From: a virus
Strand: one strand, 5' to 3'
Length of the DNA stretch: 64,000 nucleotides
IMG/VR virus record: IMGVR_UViG_3300022839_000006
Coordinates: 93,896-157,895 of that record
Both the position numbers and the translations under genes were made by a program. Shown here one piece after another: positions 16,118 through 25,105 of this stretch. The notes beneath the pieces were generated by a model, which searched no databases, was not told the DNA's origin, and saw only the letters and a list, made by a program, of their open reading frames with translations. The stretch's first letter is position 1. The number at the start of each line of letters is the position of its first letter.

Positions 16118-18157
16118 TTATACTAGGAAATTTCCGGTATTTGTTGATGGATACTCTCTAGTGTTATTTATATTCCCCCAGATTATGCGAACTGCGCCGG
16201 AGCTGCCGCCGTAGCCTGTGCCACCCAATGTAGTAGATGGTACGATGTTACTGTTCCATCCACTGCCGCCTTGCCCGCCACCGCCTGCAAATATCGGACC
16301 AACTGAGCCATTCCTTATAGCCCCACTGCCACTGACCGCACCAGATGTACCTTCTGCTATAATTCCAACCCGACCTCCATCGGATACGCTACCGGCTCTG
16401 TTTCCTCCAGCACCGCCGCCGCCAGTTCCAGCAGCCGCGACTGTTGGGCCAGGTGCATATCCTGCACCCGCGCCGCCGTCACCAGAATAACCGGCAGCGC
16501 CTCCACCACCGCTGGGACTTCCGCCCAGTTCCTGGGTGGAGTGCTGTCCACCGTTGCCACCGTTGCCACCGCCAAGTCTTCCAGTACCACTAGACAAAAT
16601 ACTACCAGAACCGTCAGGACCAATTGTACCGTATACGCCACCGCCTTCACCGCCACCTGCACCCAATAACGACGTGCCAGAAAAACTATCTCGTCTTATA
16701 TAAGTAGACAGTCCGTCATTACCATGATTACCTTTGCCTATGCCAGCACCTGAACCAGTTCGATTGGCGCCACCAGAACCTACAGTAATGTAAAGAATCT
16801 CGCCAGGAGTGACACTGAATGTTCCATATGCGAGTGCACCGCCACCGCCACCACCACCACCGGACGTAGCATTTGTTGAAGTTCCTTTATTTACGCCACT
16901 GGCACCACTACCACCGCCGCCTATAGCAACAGCAGACAACTCTGATATTCCCAAAGGCACAACAAACTCATATAGCGACTCGGTTTGCGAAGAACTCAAT
17001 TGACCATAATACACCTCTTCTGGCAGTGCTTTATTTTCTATTGTTACCTCATGTGAAACTGATCTTGTTTGGTTTCCGGCACTGTCGGTCGCGGCCAGTG
17101 TTATTCTGAAAATTTCAGCATCAGGTTCTACAACATAAACTGCGTATATACCGCTAAATGTAGCAGTAAGATCCCAGGTCGCCAAAAATTCGGAAGTGCT
17201 CAAATCCCACGGTGTAAGCAATTTATATACGTGTACTTTACCAGAGTCATCAGACAAATACATTTTTGTGCCTAATAGTGGGTCCACAAACACATCAGAC
17301 ACACTAAATCCTACAGTAAGTGTATGTGAGAGAGTCCAGTTGTTGCATTGGTTTGCGACTCCGCTGTACTCCAACACTACAGTAGGTGATAGACTCGAGA
17401 CGAATGCCCTTGTACCATCACGGCTTACGGCAATCCCTGATGGAAGAGAAGTAGCAGCAGAAATATCGAGAGTTCTTGCAGGTGCGTCTGGAAAAAGTGG
17501 ACTCCATGCTGGAATATCATCTTGCAATATGGTCTGAATATCGCGATCTACTTGGAATAGTATTGTTCCTGTTTCATCTATCCACATCCCTTGATGGTTG
17601 CCGCCGGTACTCCCATAACTTCCTGTGACTGCGGTAGGATTTATTGTGCTGAGATTCCACTGATCTACGCTAGGGGCTGCAGTCAATGAATACTCTCTAA
17701 ACTGATCGTTCGTCGCATCTTGTAGCCACATTTTACTACCATCAGGCTTAAAAAACATGCCTAAGTTAGAACTTGATTCTACCTCGTTGTATGTTTCTTG
17801 TAATACAGGGGAAGAAAGTTTTCTATCTGTTGAATATCTTTTGACAGTTTTGGATCCTAAACCAGAATCTCCTAGGACAAAAATAAGAGTATCATCATTT
17901 TGAGTTGTCGTTGTGGACAATTGAGCAGAATTGTTTGTCAAAGAAAACTGACCAGACAATGACGAAGTAATATCATTGCTATTAATACCATCGATGGTGT
18001 AATTTACTGTAGTGCCATTTGCAAGAACTATGCCCTCGGCATCAAGTGTTATTGTAAATCCATTGCCTTCAGAAACCAATGCGGTAGAGCTTAATAAATT
18101 AAACCTTACCGACGCCAAGAAATTTGCCAATACCATGTGTAAATTGCCTATTGACAT
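16118..18157 (-). CDS. Large adhesin with glycine-rich C-terminal domain
   Basis: 679 aa from the ATG at 18157, which overlaps the upstream stop as TAATG; a GTG at 18184 is possible but less favoured. The N-terminal half has an Ig/cadherin-like beta stretch followed by propeller-like strands (FFKPDGSKMWLQDATNDQFR, GIAVSRDGTRAFVSSLSPT). The last ~250 residues are glycine-rich, with a core (YEFVVPLGISELSAVAIGGG, SVTPGEILYITVGSGG) like the glycine-rich tip domains of phage adhesins. Those form polyglycine-helix bundles that present receptor-binding loops in T-even gp38. It is translationally coupled to the collagen-like fibre 18157-20085, so it may be its tip. Confidence 0.78.
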   Translation of the reverse strand: MSIGNLHMVLANFLASVRFNLLSSTALVSEGNGFTITLDAEGIVLANGTTVNYTIDGINSNDITSSLSGQFSLTNNSAQLSTTTTQNDDTLIFVLGDSGLGSKTVKRYSTDRKLSSPVLQETYNEVESSSNLGMFFKPDGSKMWLQDATNDQFREYSLTAAPSVDQWNLSTINPTAVTGSYGSTGGNHQGMWIDETGTILFQVDRDIQTILQDDIPAWSPLFPDAPARTLDISAATSLPSGIAVSRDGTRAFVSSLSPTVVLEYSGVANQCNNWTLSHTLTVGFSVSDVFVDPLLGTKMYLSDDSGKVHVYKLLTPWDLSTSEFLATWDLTATFSGIYAVYVVEPDAEIFRITLAATDSAGNQTRSVSHEVTIENKALPEEVYYGQLSSSQTESLYEFVVPLGISELSAVAIGGGGSGASGVNKGTSTNATSGGGGGGGGALAYGTFSVTPGEILYITVGSGGANRTGSGAGIGKGNHGNDGLSTYIRRDSFSGTSLLGAGGGEGGGVYGTIGPDGSGSILSSGTGRLGGGNGGNGGQHSTQELGGSPSGGGGAAGYSGDGGAGAGYAPGPTVAAAGTGGGGAGGNRAGSVSDGGRVGIIAEGTSGAVSGSGAIRNGSVGPIFAGGGGQGGSGWNSNIVPSTTLGGTGYGGSSGAVRIIWGNINNTREYPSTNTGNFLV
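16165..16172 (-). promoter_or_regulatory. T4-type late promoter for the cupredoxin-domain fibre
   Basis: Exact TATAAATA on the minus strand, inside the last codons of the glycine-rich adhesin and 60 nt before the next gene start. Confidence 0.65.
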
Positions 18158-20085
18158 TAGAATATAGCCCCACCCACAACACACTTATTAGTATCAACAA
18201 ACAACACAGTACATATTCCTCTTGTAGCTAAGGTAACAGAAGACACGTTGGTATTTACACCGGATATATATGCAGTAGCAACAGAGCATGTAATTGTTGC
18301 ATTTCCTGTAGTATCGTTATAGATGGTAATTACATCGCCAGGCGAAAACACGCTATTTGGAATTGTAATACTTCCACCAGTTCCTATCGAAACGTATTCG
18401 CCTTTGTCTGCAATCGCTAAGGTATATGATGTCGTTTTATCTGTGCCTGCACTTGGTACTGTATTTACACCTTGCGAGCCTGTAAAGCCGATGGACCCCT
18501 GTGAACCTGCAAAGCCTGTAGAGCCTGTATTACCGCTTGAGCCTTGAGAACCTGAAAATCCACGAGAACCTGTGAAGCCTGCAACAGTACTTGCCTCACC
18601 TGCAGGTCCCTGAGATCCGGAAAACCCACGAGAACCTGTAAAGCCTGTATCAGCTACAGCTCCTTCTATTCCTTGTGCACCACGGGAACCTGTAAAACCT
18701 ATATCGCCTTTTGAACCTGTATAACCAATTGCGTCAGCTGCGCCCGGAATACCTTGCGAGCCTGTATACCCAAGATCGCCCCCAGATCCTGTATAACCAA
18801 TTGTGCCGAAAGAACCTTGCTCTCCTTGAGAGCCAGTGTATCCGATTGCTTCTGCTGCCCCAGGGACACCTTGCGAACCTGTATAACCAACTGCGTCAGC
18901 TGCGCCTGGAATACCACGGGAACCTGTAAAACCTACATCGCCTTTCGATCCTGTATAACCAATTGCATCAGCTGCGCCTGGAACACCTTGTGAACCAGTA
19001 AAGCCGATGTTGCCCCTAGATCCATCATATCCTGTGCCAGCAGAGCCTGTAAATCCAACAGGGCCCTGGTTTCCGACGTTGGCATAAAGCTGCCAAGTAG
19101 ATCCGTCCCATGCAAAATCTACACGGACATTAGGAAGATCAATAACAAGGTCTTGAGCAGAACCTTCAATTGTGTTGCCATTGCCATCTACAATTAAGTT
19201 GAAAGTCTGAAAACTACTTCCGTCTGCAATCGTTATGACACTGCCTTCTTCTGGGTTGAGAGGAAAAAATATCGTAAATGTGCCGCCGCTAGTATCTGCA
19301 ATAATACCATCTTGGTTGATCGCTGTGTAGTTTGATGTCTTTCTTGCCCAATTAAGAGTAGCATTCAGTCCAGCAGATCCTGTAAAGCCAAAAGATCCTG
19401 CAAATCCCTGTGAGCCTGTGAAGCCACGGGAGCCATCATATCCACGAGATCCTGTAAAACCAATAGCACCGAAAGATCCAACAGATCCTGTAAAGCCTTG
19501 AGAGCCAGTAAAGCCAAACGAACCAGTGAAACCACGAGATCCTGTAAAACCACGAGATCCTGTAAAACCACGAGATCCTGAAAAGCCCCGAGATCCATCA
19601 AATCCTGTTGAGCCTGAGAAACCTTGTGAACCTGTGTATCCAAACGAGCCCGTATAGCCAATAGAACCTGTAAAACCGGTTGGGCCCAAGATAGGTCCTA
19701 TCACGTTGAATTCAGATCCGTTCCACACGTAAAGAATTGCTTCATCTTCTACAAAGTATGCTGTGTTTGTCTCGTTGCCTACAGTAGGAAGGTCATTGGC
19801 AGTGGGTACTGCGTCTTCGAACGTAAAGCCCTCTCCTCTTTCGCCGCGAGAACCTGTGAAACCACGAGAACCTGTAAAACCAAACGAACCTGTGAAGCCG
19901 CGGGAACCTGTGAAACCAGAACTAACAGGCAGCCAAATATATCCATCCGATGCGTAAATTACATCATCATCGCCATAAACCATTGCTCCACGGTATACGG
20001 CCGGGTCCAGACCGATCGGTGTTGGTTGAGGCAACCCGTGTGACAGAAGCTGCGTTCTACCTCGTGTTGTTTTAAACGACATCAT
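18157..20085 (-). CDS. Collagen-like tail fibre without S74 domain
   Basis: 642 aa. A ~55-residue N-terminal module (DPAVYRGAMVYGDDDVIYAS) is followed by Gly-X-Y tracts (GFTGSRGFTGSFGFTGSQG type), interrupted by a globular insert (TVGNETNTAYFVEDEAILYV) and a beta domain (NWARKTSNYTAINQDGIIAD). A second triplet tract has GVPGAADAIGYTGSKG units. The C terminus is a beta domain (AGTDKTTSYTLAIADKGEYV) like those in other fibres, without an S74 chaperone. Its first codons overlap the 148-aa gene by 14 nt and its stop overlaps the glycine-rich adhesin, so the three form a coupled unit. Confidence 0.83.
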   Translation of the reverse strand: MMSFKTTRGRTQLLSHGLPQPTPIGLDPAVYRGAMVYGDDDVIYASDGYIWLPVSSGFTGSRGFTGSFGFTGSRGFTGSRGERGEGFTFEDAVPTANDLPTVGNETNTAYFVEDEAILYVWNGSEFNVIGPILGPTGFTGSIGYTGSFGYTGSQGFSGSTGFDGSRGFSGSRGFTGSRGFTGSRGFTGSFGFTGSQGFTGSVGSFGAIGFTGSRGYDGSRGFTGSQGFAGSFGFTGSAGLNATLNWARKTSNYTAINQDGIIADTSGGTFTIFFPLNPEEGSVITIADGSSFQTFNLIVDGNGNTIEGSAQDLVIDLPNVRVDFAWDGSTWQLYANVGNQGPVGFTGSAGTGYDGSRGNIGFTGSQGVPGAADAIGYTGSKGDVGFTGSRGIPGAADAVGYTGSQGVPGAAEAIGYTGSQGEQGSFGTIGYTGSGGDLGYTGSQGIPGAADAIGYTGSKGDIGFTGSRGAQGIEGAVADTGFTGSRGFSGSQGPAGEASTVAGFTGSRGFSGSQGSSGNTGSTGFAGSQGSIGFTGSQGVNTVPSAGTDKTTSYTLAIADKGEYVSIGTGGSITIPNSVFSPGDVITIYNDTTGNATITCSVATAYISGVNTNVSSVTLATRGICTVLFVDTNKCVVGGAIF

Positions 20086-20518
20086 CTTGCTCCGCTTGTC
20101 CTACGGTATATGAAATTGTTATGTCGATTGCACCATTGACAGATGCAAGAACATCCAACGTATCTCCCCTAAAGATGAACTGACCGTTCAGTGGAATTGG
20201 TATCATGTCATTTACTGGAATCGGCACATCCTTCATAACAAAGAAATATGTCCCTGTATTGTTGCCCAAGTCTTCTTGATTTTCTCTGTAGATGCGAATA
20301 CTCACTGTTGCGGTTGCTGCTGAAAAGTTAGAAATAAGAAGAGGGCTGATAATTTCCCCGACGCCAGGAACAATATCAACTCCGCCACCGAATGACTGTT
20401 GCGGAACTTCGTATGAAGGAACTTCAATAATTGAAACCCAGTCTGTAGTAAGTGTTGTACTAAAAGCAACGGGTTTCGCGTCTGGAGCTTGACTTGTGAT
20501 AATTAGCTGTGTTGTCAT
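20072..20518 (-). CDS. Small virion-associated beta-rich protein
   Basis: 148 aa, with TTQLIITSQAPDAKPVAFST at the start and PLNGQFIFRGDTLDVLA near the end; predicted beta sandwich. Proteins of this kind sit among structural genes of marine T4-like phages, but I know no assigned function. It overlaps the upstream 975-aa gene by 4 nt (ATGA) and the downstream collagen-like fibre by 14 nt, so it probably joins or assembles these fibres. No catalytic residues are apparent. Confidence 0.7.
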   Translation of the reverse strand: MTTQLIITSQAPDAKPVAFSTTLTTDWVSIIEVPSYEVPQQSFGGGVDIVPGVGEIISPLLISNFSAATATVSIRIYRENQEDLGNNTGTYFFVMKDVPIPVNDMIPIPLNGQFIFRGDTLDVLASVNGAIDITISYTVGQAEQDDVV

Positions 20519-23442
20519 AGTGTTGTCCTACTGTTAGCGGCTCTTCTAGCCAATCTTCTTACTGATGATGTGAAGGGGCGACCTTCAAGTCGCCCGGTTC
20601 TTCCGTTAATTTTCAAACCTCTCGCAAAATACTGGTTATTAAGTTCGTCAGCACCTGACCAACGGACTCTACCAAGATCTTCTTGGAGAACAGAACCGCT
20701 TGCTGCAAGCGGAGTTCCCACTCTTCTGAAGTTCAACGGAAGAGCGTTCGTGTTAACACCAGCGCCAGCAAGGTTGAACTGATGACCAATAGATTCAATT
20801 AGACTTCCGAATTGTAATTTTTTAGGTTTCAATAGTGTTGTTTTAAGTAATATAAACAACTCGTCCAGCATAACGAGTTCTGGCGTTGTCAATGTCACGT
20901 TATTTACTATATATTCTTCTATTTTTCCATATGCAAATACAAACGAATCTAAGACTGATGTGTTGTTCGGACCGTCATTTATCCATGCAGAACCGCTCCA
21001 GTAATATATATTTCCTTCATAGTAATTATTAACTGTCACTGCAACAATATATGCATCATTTACATTAGGCAGAAGAACACTTTCGTCAAGAGAAGCAATG
21101 CTGAAAAGACTTTTAATATATGTCAAGCCATCTGTTACTGGGTTGAATACTCTGAAAACATGATCTCCCTTATAATCGAAAAATCCAGCTGCATAGTTTC
21201 GAATTGGTGATTGATTGCCAGATTGGAAGTCATACACAAGAGAAGTTATAAGATTCCCGGTATCCCTTCTAGTAAAGATTTCATCAATGAAGTTATATTC
21301 AAGATTGATATAAACTGCTGTGTCAATTTTAATTTTCTCTGCGTCAGCCTCGATCAGTTCTTTACTTTCGATGAAGTTGGATGCAACCCAATCGAAATCT
21401 GGTTCAAATCCAAGTGCAAGTGCGCCAAGAGTATTTTGTTTAATTACAGTTGATATAATACCTGTTAGCCGTGCACATAGCAGAGCTTCTACGTCCGATG
21501 CAACATTGCCTGATATTACCTGAGTAGGTAATGTGCCAACAACCGCAAGTGCACATTGGCTGCCTAGGTATTCGATAGCTGCGGCAGTGGATGCTCTCTG
21601 ATCAGCGGGCAATTGACTCGAAGATCCAAGAAAATAAGCTTGTGCATTGACTATAGAAGCAAGGTTGCCACCGTAGTTTAAATCGTGTGAAAGCGCATCA
21701 ATGATGTACCCAGTATCTCTAACACACGTGGCTGTGTTATACGATATAGAAGGATGATTCGTACCAATCCAACTTATTACGCTATCTATAATCAGAGATC
21801 TGTTTGCTAGCAATTGAGTTCTTGCACTTACTTGATTTGGCACACCAGAATCTGCGAAAGTGAGGACATTTGCATTTGCACTTCCGTTTACTAATATGTC
21901 AAGCGTTTCATCAAAAGAAGCGTTTGATCTTGTTATGCTTGGAGCATCAGTTAGAAGTGCAGCAACTGCATTCCTAGCATATACAATTCCACCAACAGTT
22001 TCCTCTAACTGATCAGTAATTACAAGGGCGGACATTGCTCTTCTGTATGATATACCATTTACTATTGACCAATAGTTCGTATCAAGAGTAATATCTCTTC
22101 CCACACCATCTAGTATATAACCAATGTCTCTTTTGCACTTAGTTGAATCATAACCTTGGTAGCCTAGATCAGAAACAAGCGCGTCCCATACATAATCAGT
22201 GATGTCGTCTTTAATTGCCGTTATGTCAGCAGCGGCCTGTTCGCCTACGACCATAAGGTCTGTGTCTGACACCTCGAAAGGATCTACTACAAACGTCGAA
22301 CCTTTCGAGCGCATTGATATGTCGCCGAATTGAGTGCCTGAGTTGTTTAATGTAACCTGGCCGCCATTGAGTGCGAAGAATGCACATCTCTGGAATATTG
22401 TGATAGAACCAATTCCGTTAATACCAGCGCCATTCTTAGCAACATATCCTAGCCCGTTTGGCGAGCGAGGAGTAGCACCAAAAGCAAGCATGTATGGGAA
22501 TATTGAATTTTGATTTAATACTGATCTGTCTGCAAGAAGCATGCCGCCGCCACGGCCGACCAATGAGTTAGGATGGTCAGTACCGCCAAGATCACTAATT
22601 CCGCCTAGACTGTTTGTTGGATTTAAAGGGGCAGCAATTGTTTTGCGTCTATAGTTTGAAATTTGACTACTATCTCTTATATAAGGAGATCGAAGAATAA
22701 GAGCACCAGGTCTATATGCTACTGCAAATCCCTTAGTAGGGTTATCAAAACTGTCAACTTGCTGGCCTATAAATGCAAACCCTTGCACATAGCATCCAGA
22801 TCCAACTAGGAAGACATTGTTTACTTCATAACCTTCTTGCATAATGATATTTGTTGCGTACTGGCCGTTTGTGGAGACGACAGAGCAGTCGTCTGGTAAC
22901 GCCAAATTGCCTTTTGTGTAGTAACTACCTGGAAGTACAGATATTGCTACAGGAGTCAAGCTACGCTGTGCTGCAGCAAAGCCATCTTCAAGTGTGTTGT
23001 AGGGCTTCATGTAACTTCCGTTGGCGGAAGTTGCGGAATATCCATCAGCTGAAATGTACACTTTTGTAGTTTTCTTGAATTCGTCAGCAATGCTAGCTGT
23101 CAAGTCAGCCCAAGAAAAAGATACAATGGTATCGGCTGACTGGTCTTTTAGCAGGAAATGATCATCTTCAGCAACAGTATCGGTTAGGACAGGAAGATTT
23201 GAAAATGTCGGGTTTAAAATATCAATAACATCGAATGACGAGTTTCTTATGGTAACATTAGATATGTCACCGCCTGTAATATTAATATCAGAAAAATCTT
23301 CTTGCTGTATAGCGTTTACAAGTTCTTTTCGTGTAATGTTCTTAGTACCAAGATCACCAGCTTCTACATCAACTGTAACAAACAAATCGTTGGTTTTTGT
23401 TTGAATACCGGCCTTTGGTAATAACTCAGAGATTTTTGACAT
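20515..23442 (-). CDS. Large beta-helical fibre/structural protein
   Basis: 975 aa. The N terminus (MSKISELLPKAGIQTKTNDL) looks like a short baseplate-attachment module. Residues ~130-400 look like a right-handed parallel beta-helix: SADGYSATSANGSYMKPYNT, ISVLPGSYYTKGNLALPDDC, and GCYVQGFAFIG, with short beta steps typical of pectate-lyase-like fibres. Repeated KRDIGYILDGVGRDITLDTN and VRDTGYIIDALSHDLNYGGN blocks form an internal duplication. I see no enzymatic signature. Two tandem late promoters precede it, which suggests high expression. It could be a proximal long-fibre subunit. Confidence 0.78.
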   Translation of the reverse strand: MSKISELLPKAGIQTKTNDLFVTVDVEAGDLGTKNITRKELVNAIQQEDFSDINITGGDISNVTIRNSSFDVIDILNPTFSNLPVLTDTVAEDDHFLLKDQSADTIVSFSWADLTASIADEFKKTTKVYISADGYSATSANGSYMKPYNTLEDGFAAAQRSLTPVAISVLPGSYYTKGNLALPDDCSVVSTNGQYATNIIMQEGYEVNNVFLVGSGCYVQGFAFIGQQVDSFDNPTKGFAVAYRPGALILRSPYIRDSSQISNYRRKTIAAPLNPTNSLGGISDLGGTDHPNSLVGRGGGMLLADRSVLNQNSIFPYMLAFGATPRSPNGLGYVAKNGAGINGIGSITIFQRCAFFALNGGQVTLNNSGTQFGDISMRSKGSTFVVDPFEVSDTDLMVVGEQAAADITAIKDDITDYVWDALVSDLGYQGYDSTKCKRDIGYILDGVGRDITLDTNYWSIVNGISYRRAMSALVITDQLEETVGGIVYARNAVAALLTDAPSITRSNASFDETLDILVNGSANANVLTFADSGVPNQVSARTQLLANRSLIIDSVISWIGTNHPSISYNTATCVRDTGYIIDALSHDLNYGGNLASIVNAQAYFLGSSSQLPADQRASTAAAIEYLGSQCALAVVGTLPTQVISGNVASDVEALLCARLTGIISTVIKQNTLGALALGFEPDFDWVASNFIESKELIEADAEKIKIDTAVYINLEYNFIDEIFTRRDTGNLITSLVYDFQSGNQSPIRNYAAGFFDYKGDHVFRVFNPVTDGLTYIKSLFSIASLDESVLLPNVNDAYIVAVTVNNYYEGNIYYWSGSAWINDGPNNTSVLDSFVFAYGKIEEYIVNNVTLTTPELVMLDELFILLKTTLLKPKKLQFGSLIESIGHQFNLAGAGVNTNALPLNFRRVGTPLAASGSVLQEDLGRVRWSGADELNNQYFARGLKINGRTGRLEGRPFTSSVRRLARRAANSRTTL

Positions 23443-23475
23443 AGTCTGCCTTTTCCATGTGGTGTTATTTGATTC

Positions 23476-23483
23476 TATTTATA
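23476..23483 (-). promoter_or_regulatory. Proximal late promoter of the 975-aa fibre gene
   Basis: Exact TATAAATA on the minus strand, 34 nt before the start codon, in repeat copy 1. Confidence 0.72.
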
Positions 23484-23546
23484 CTTTTTGAGTTGACAGA
23501 AATGTGTTGACCTAGTCTGCCTTATCCATGCGGTGTCATTTGATTC

Positions 23547-23554
23547 TATTTATA
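23547..23554 (-). promoter_or_regulatory. Distal late promoter of the 975-aa fibre gene
   Basis: Exact TATAAATA on the minus strand in repeat copy 2, 71 bp upstream of the proximal one. Identical context implies it arose by the tandem duplication. Confidence 0.7.
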
Positions 23555-23576
23555 CGTTTGAGTTGACAGAAATGTG

Positions 23577-23605
23577 TTGACATGCTTCAAAGTGAGTGGT
23601 ATAAT
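23577..23605 (+). promoter_or_regulatory. Perfect consensus sigma70 promoter, antisense to late genes
   Basis: TTGACA (23577-23582), 17-bp spacer, TATAAT (23600-23605) on the plus strand. It points into the 3' end of the minus-strand adhesin gene 23669-25105. No plus-strand gene follows. The bases after the -10 (ggatttatccc) match those after the similar site at 3424, so the two share a module. Confidence 0.6.
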
Positions 23606-23668
23606 GGATTTATCCCCTATAATATGATAGAGTGTGTGTAGGTCCGTTGTAGTGGAATTCTTAGAGAT

Positions 23669-25105
23669 TTAAGGGAATGTAGGATCGACAGGTGCAGTTG
23701 GTGACAACTGTGTCTTTGTTCCACTTCCGTTAAGTGGAACTGTAAGAGTAGCATTTTTTGAGAAAGTATAAGAGTTGCCATTAAACGATATTTCCGCGTA
23801 GCCCTGCCTTGCAGGCGCACCCGAATATCTAAAGTCGTGACCTTGTCCACCAGCGCCCAGTTTAATTTTTATTGTGTCGCCTATGTTGACATTAATCGTG
23901 CCCGACACGATTTTACCTGCCTCGCCGCCACGTCCTCCATTGCCACTGGAATCAAAAGTACTAGGGCTGTCACCACCACCACCGCCGCCCCCAGATCCCC
24001 AAGCGCCAGCTCCAGGTGAACTGCCCCTTTGTTTTAAGCCACCGCGTCTACCGCCCGTGTTTGGAAACCAACCAGATTTTCCATCCATTTGGGTAAGATC
24101 ATTATAGCTATTCGCAAATGATCGACCAGCTGTTCCTCCCGCGGCAGTTTTCTTTACTGTGTTGTTAATCGCAAAGGTAGAACTTCCGCCAGGAGCAGGA
24201 TATATGCCAGCGCCAGCGCCACCGTCATCTTCTCTGCCAGCACCTCCACCACCACCGCCTCCTATAATTTTATAGGTTACAGTATAAAAAGTAGGCAGTG
24301 CTGGTCGTACTGCAATAAATACATTTGCTGATCTACTAACTGATTGAGTTACGTTGCCTGCATATGTGGCGGTAACAGTAGTATTTGTTGCAAGCAATTG
24401 GTAATTAGTGGTTGATGTAGCACCACTTCCTGAATATGTTGGAGATACAGATCTCGTGCCAGTTGAAGATACGGTCCCAATTCCTACTAATTCAACTTTG
24501 GTCGCACCTGTAACACTCCACGATAGAGTAGCACTGTCACCTGAATATATAGTGGCAGGGCTTCTAGAAAATGTGATGCTGGGTGCAACAGGAGGTGTGA
24601 TAGATTCATCAAGTATCACAACAGTAGATGATGTTGATACTATAGTACCAGATACCGAGCCAGTTCTTAGTTGAATATTAAATGACTGAGTGCCCTCTGT
24701 TAACAGATCCTTTTTAAGTGTCCTTGTAAATTGTGCAGCGTTGTTAACAATAGTAATAGAACCCGTTAGAGCAGAATCAGTAAAATCTGCTGCTGTTGCA
24801 GAACCAGATGTTGACCAATACAATTTGGTGCCGTCTACTATAGCGGTAGTTCTGACTTGGAAAGTTGCAGTGGAACCTTCTGGGATTGAACCTGCCGAAG
24901 TCACAACACTAAACGATTCGTTTACTGAACCATAAAAATTAGAGAAAAGAATTCTGCCAGATGTTGGTATATTAATATTTTCTGTGCCACTAGGAACACG
25001 GACACCGCTGCGATAGTATTCACTTACATCATGAGGTGCAGTTCCGCCAAACTCTGCTACTACGTCCGCGCTTAAACCCAGAGCTCCAGCCGATTTAATT
25101 ACCAT
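23669..25105 (-). CDS. Adhesin with Calx-beta-like, Ig-like and glycine-rich domains
   Basis: 478 aa. The N-terminal module (DVSEYYRSGVRVPSGTENIN then RILFSNFYG) resembles the opening of several marine phage structural proteins. A Calx-beta-like stretch follows (SIPEGSTATFQVRTT, GTQSFNIQLRTGS, VVILDESI), then an Ig-like domain with SGDSATLSWSVTGATKVELV. The last ~200 residues are glycine-rich (IIGGGGGGGAG, VNIGDTIKIKLGAGGQG), like the domain ending the 679-aa protein. It starts 11 nt inside the upstream S74 fibre gene (25095-26147). A host-recognition role is likely by analogy. Confidence 0.78.
   Translation of the reverse strand: MVIKSAGALGLSADVVAEFGGTAPHDVSEYYRSGVRVPSGTENINIPTSGRILFSNFYGSVNESFSVVTSAGSIPEGSTATFQVRTTAIVDGTKLYWSTSGSATAADFTDSALTGSITIVNNAAQFTRTLKKDLLTEGTQSFNIQLRTGSVSGTIVSTSSTVVILDESITPPVAPSITFSRSPATIYSGDSATLSWSVTGATKVELVGIGTVSSTGTRSVSPTYSGSGATSTTNYQLLATNTTVTATYAGNVTQSVSRSANVFIAVRPALPTFYTVTYKIIGGGGGGGAGREDDGGAGAGIYPAPGGSSTFAINNTVKKTAAGGTAGRSFANSYNDLTQMDGKSGWFPNTGGRRGGLKQRGSSPGAGAWGSGGGGGGGDSPSTFDSSGNGGRGGEAGKIVSGTINVNIGDTIKIKLGAGGQGHDFRYSGAPARQGYAEISFNGNSYTFSKNATLTVPLNGSGTKTQLSPTAPVDPTFP

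Larger units (their letters stand above)
23442..23581. repeat. 70-bp tandem direct repeat with duplicated late promoter
   Basis: Copy 1 at 23442-23511 and copy 2 at 23513-23581 agree at nearly every base. Each carries one TATAAATA on the minus strand and the plus-strand words TTGACAGAAATGTGTTGAC. Copy 1 abuts the start codon of the 975-aa gene, so the duplicated segment is that gene's own leader. Confidence 0.85.

Noticed and set aside
16218-16490. Proline-rich plus-strand ORF opposite the glycine-rich adhesin
   Set aside because: Poly-proline is the antisense shadow of GGN glycine codons; no SD or promoter.
23577-23605. MotA-type middle promoter (TGCTTCA before TATAAT)
   Set aside because: The distance to the -10 is shorter than in T4 middle promoters and the sister site at 3402 lacks the box, so the sigma70 reading is preferred.
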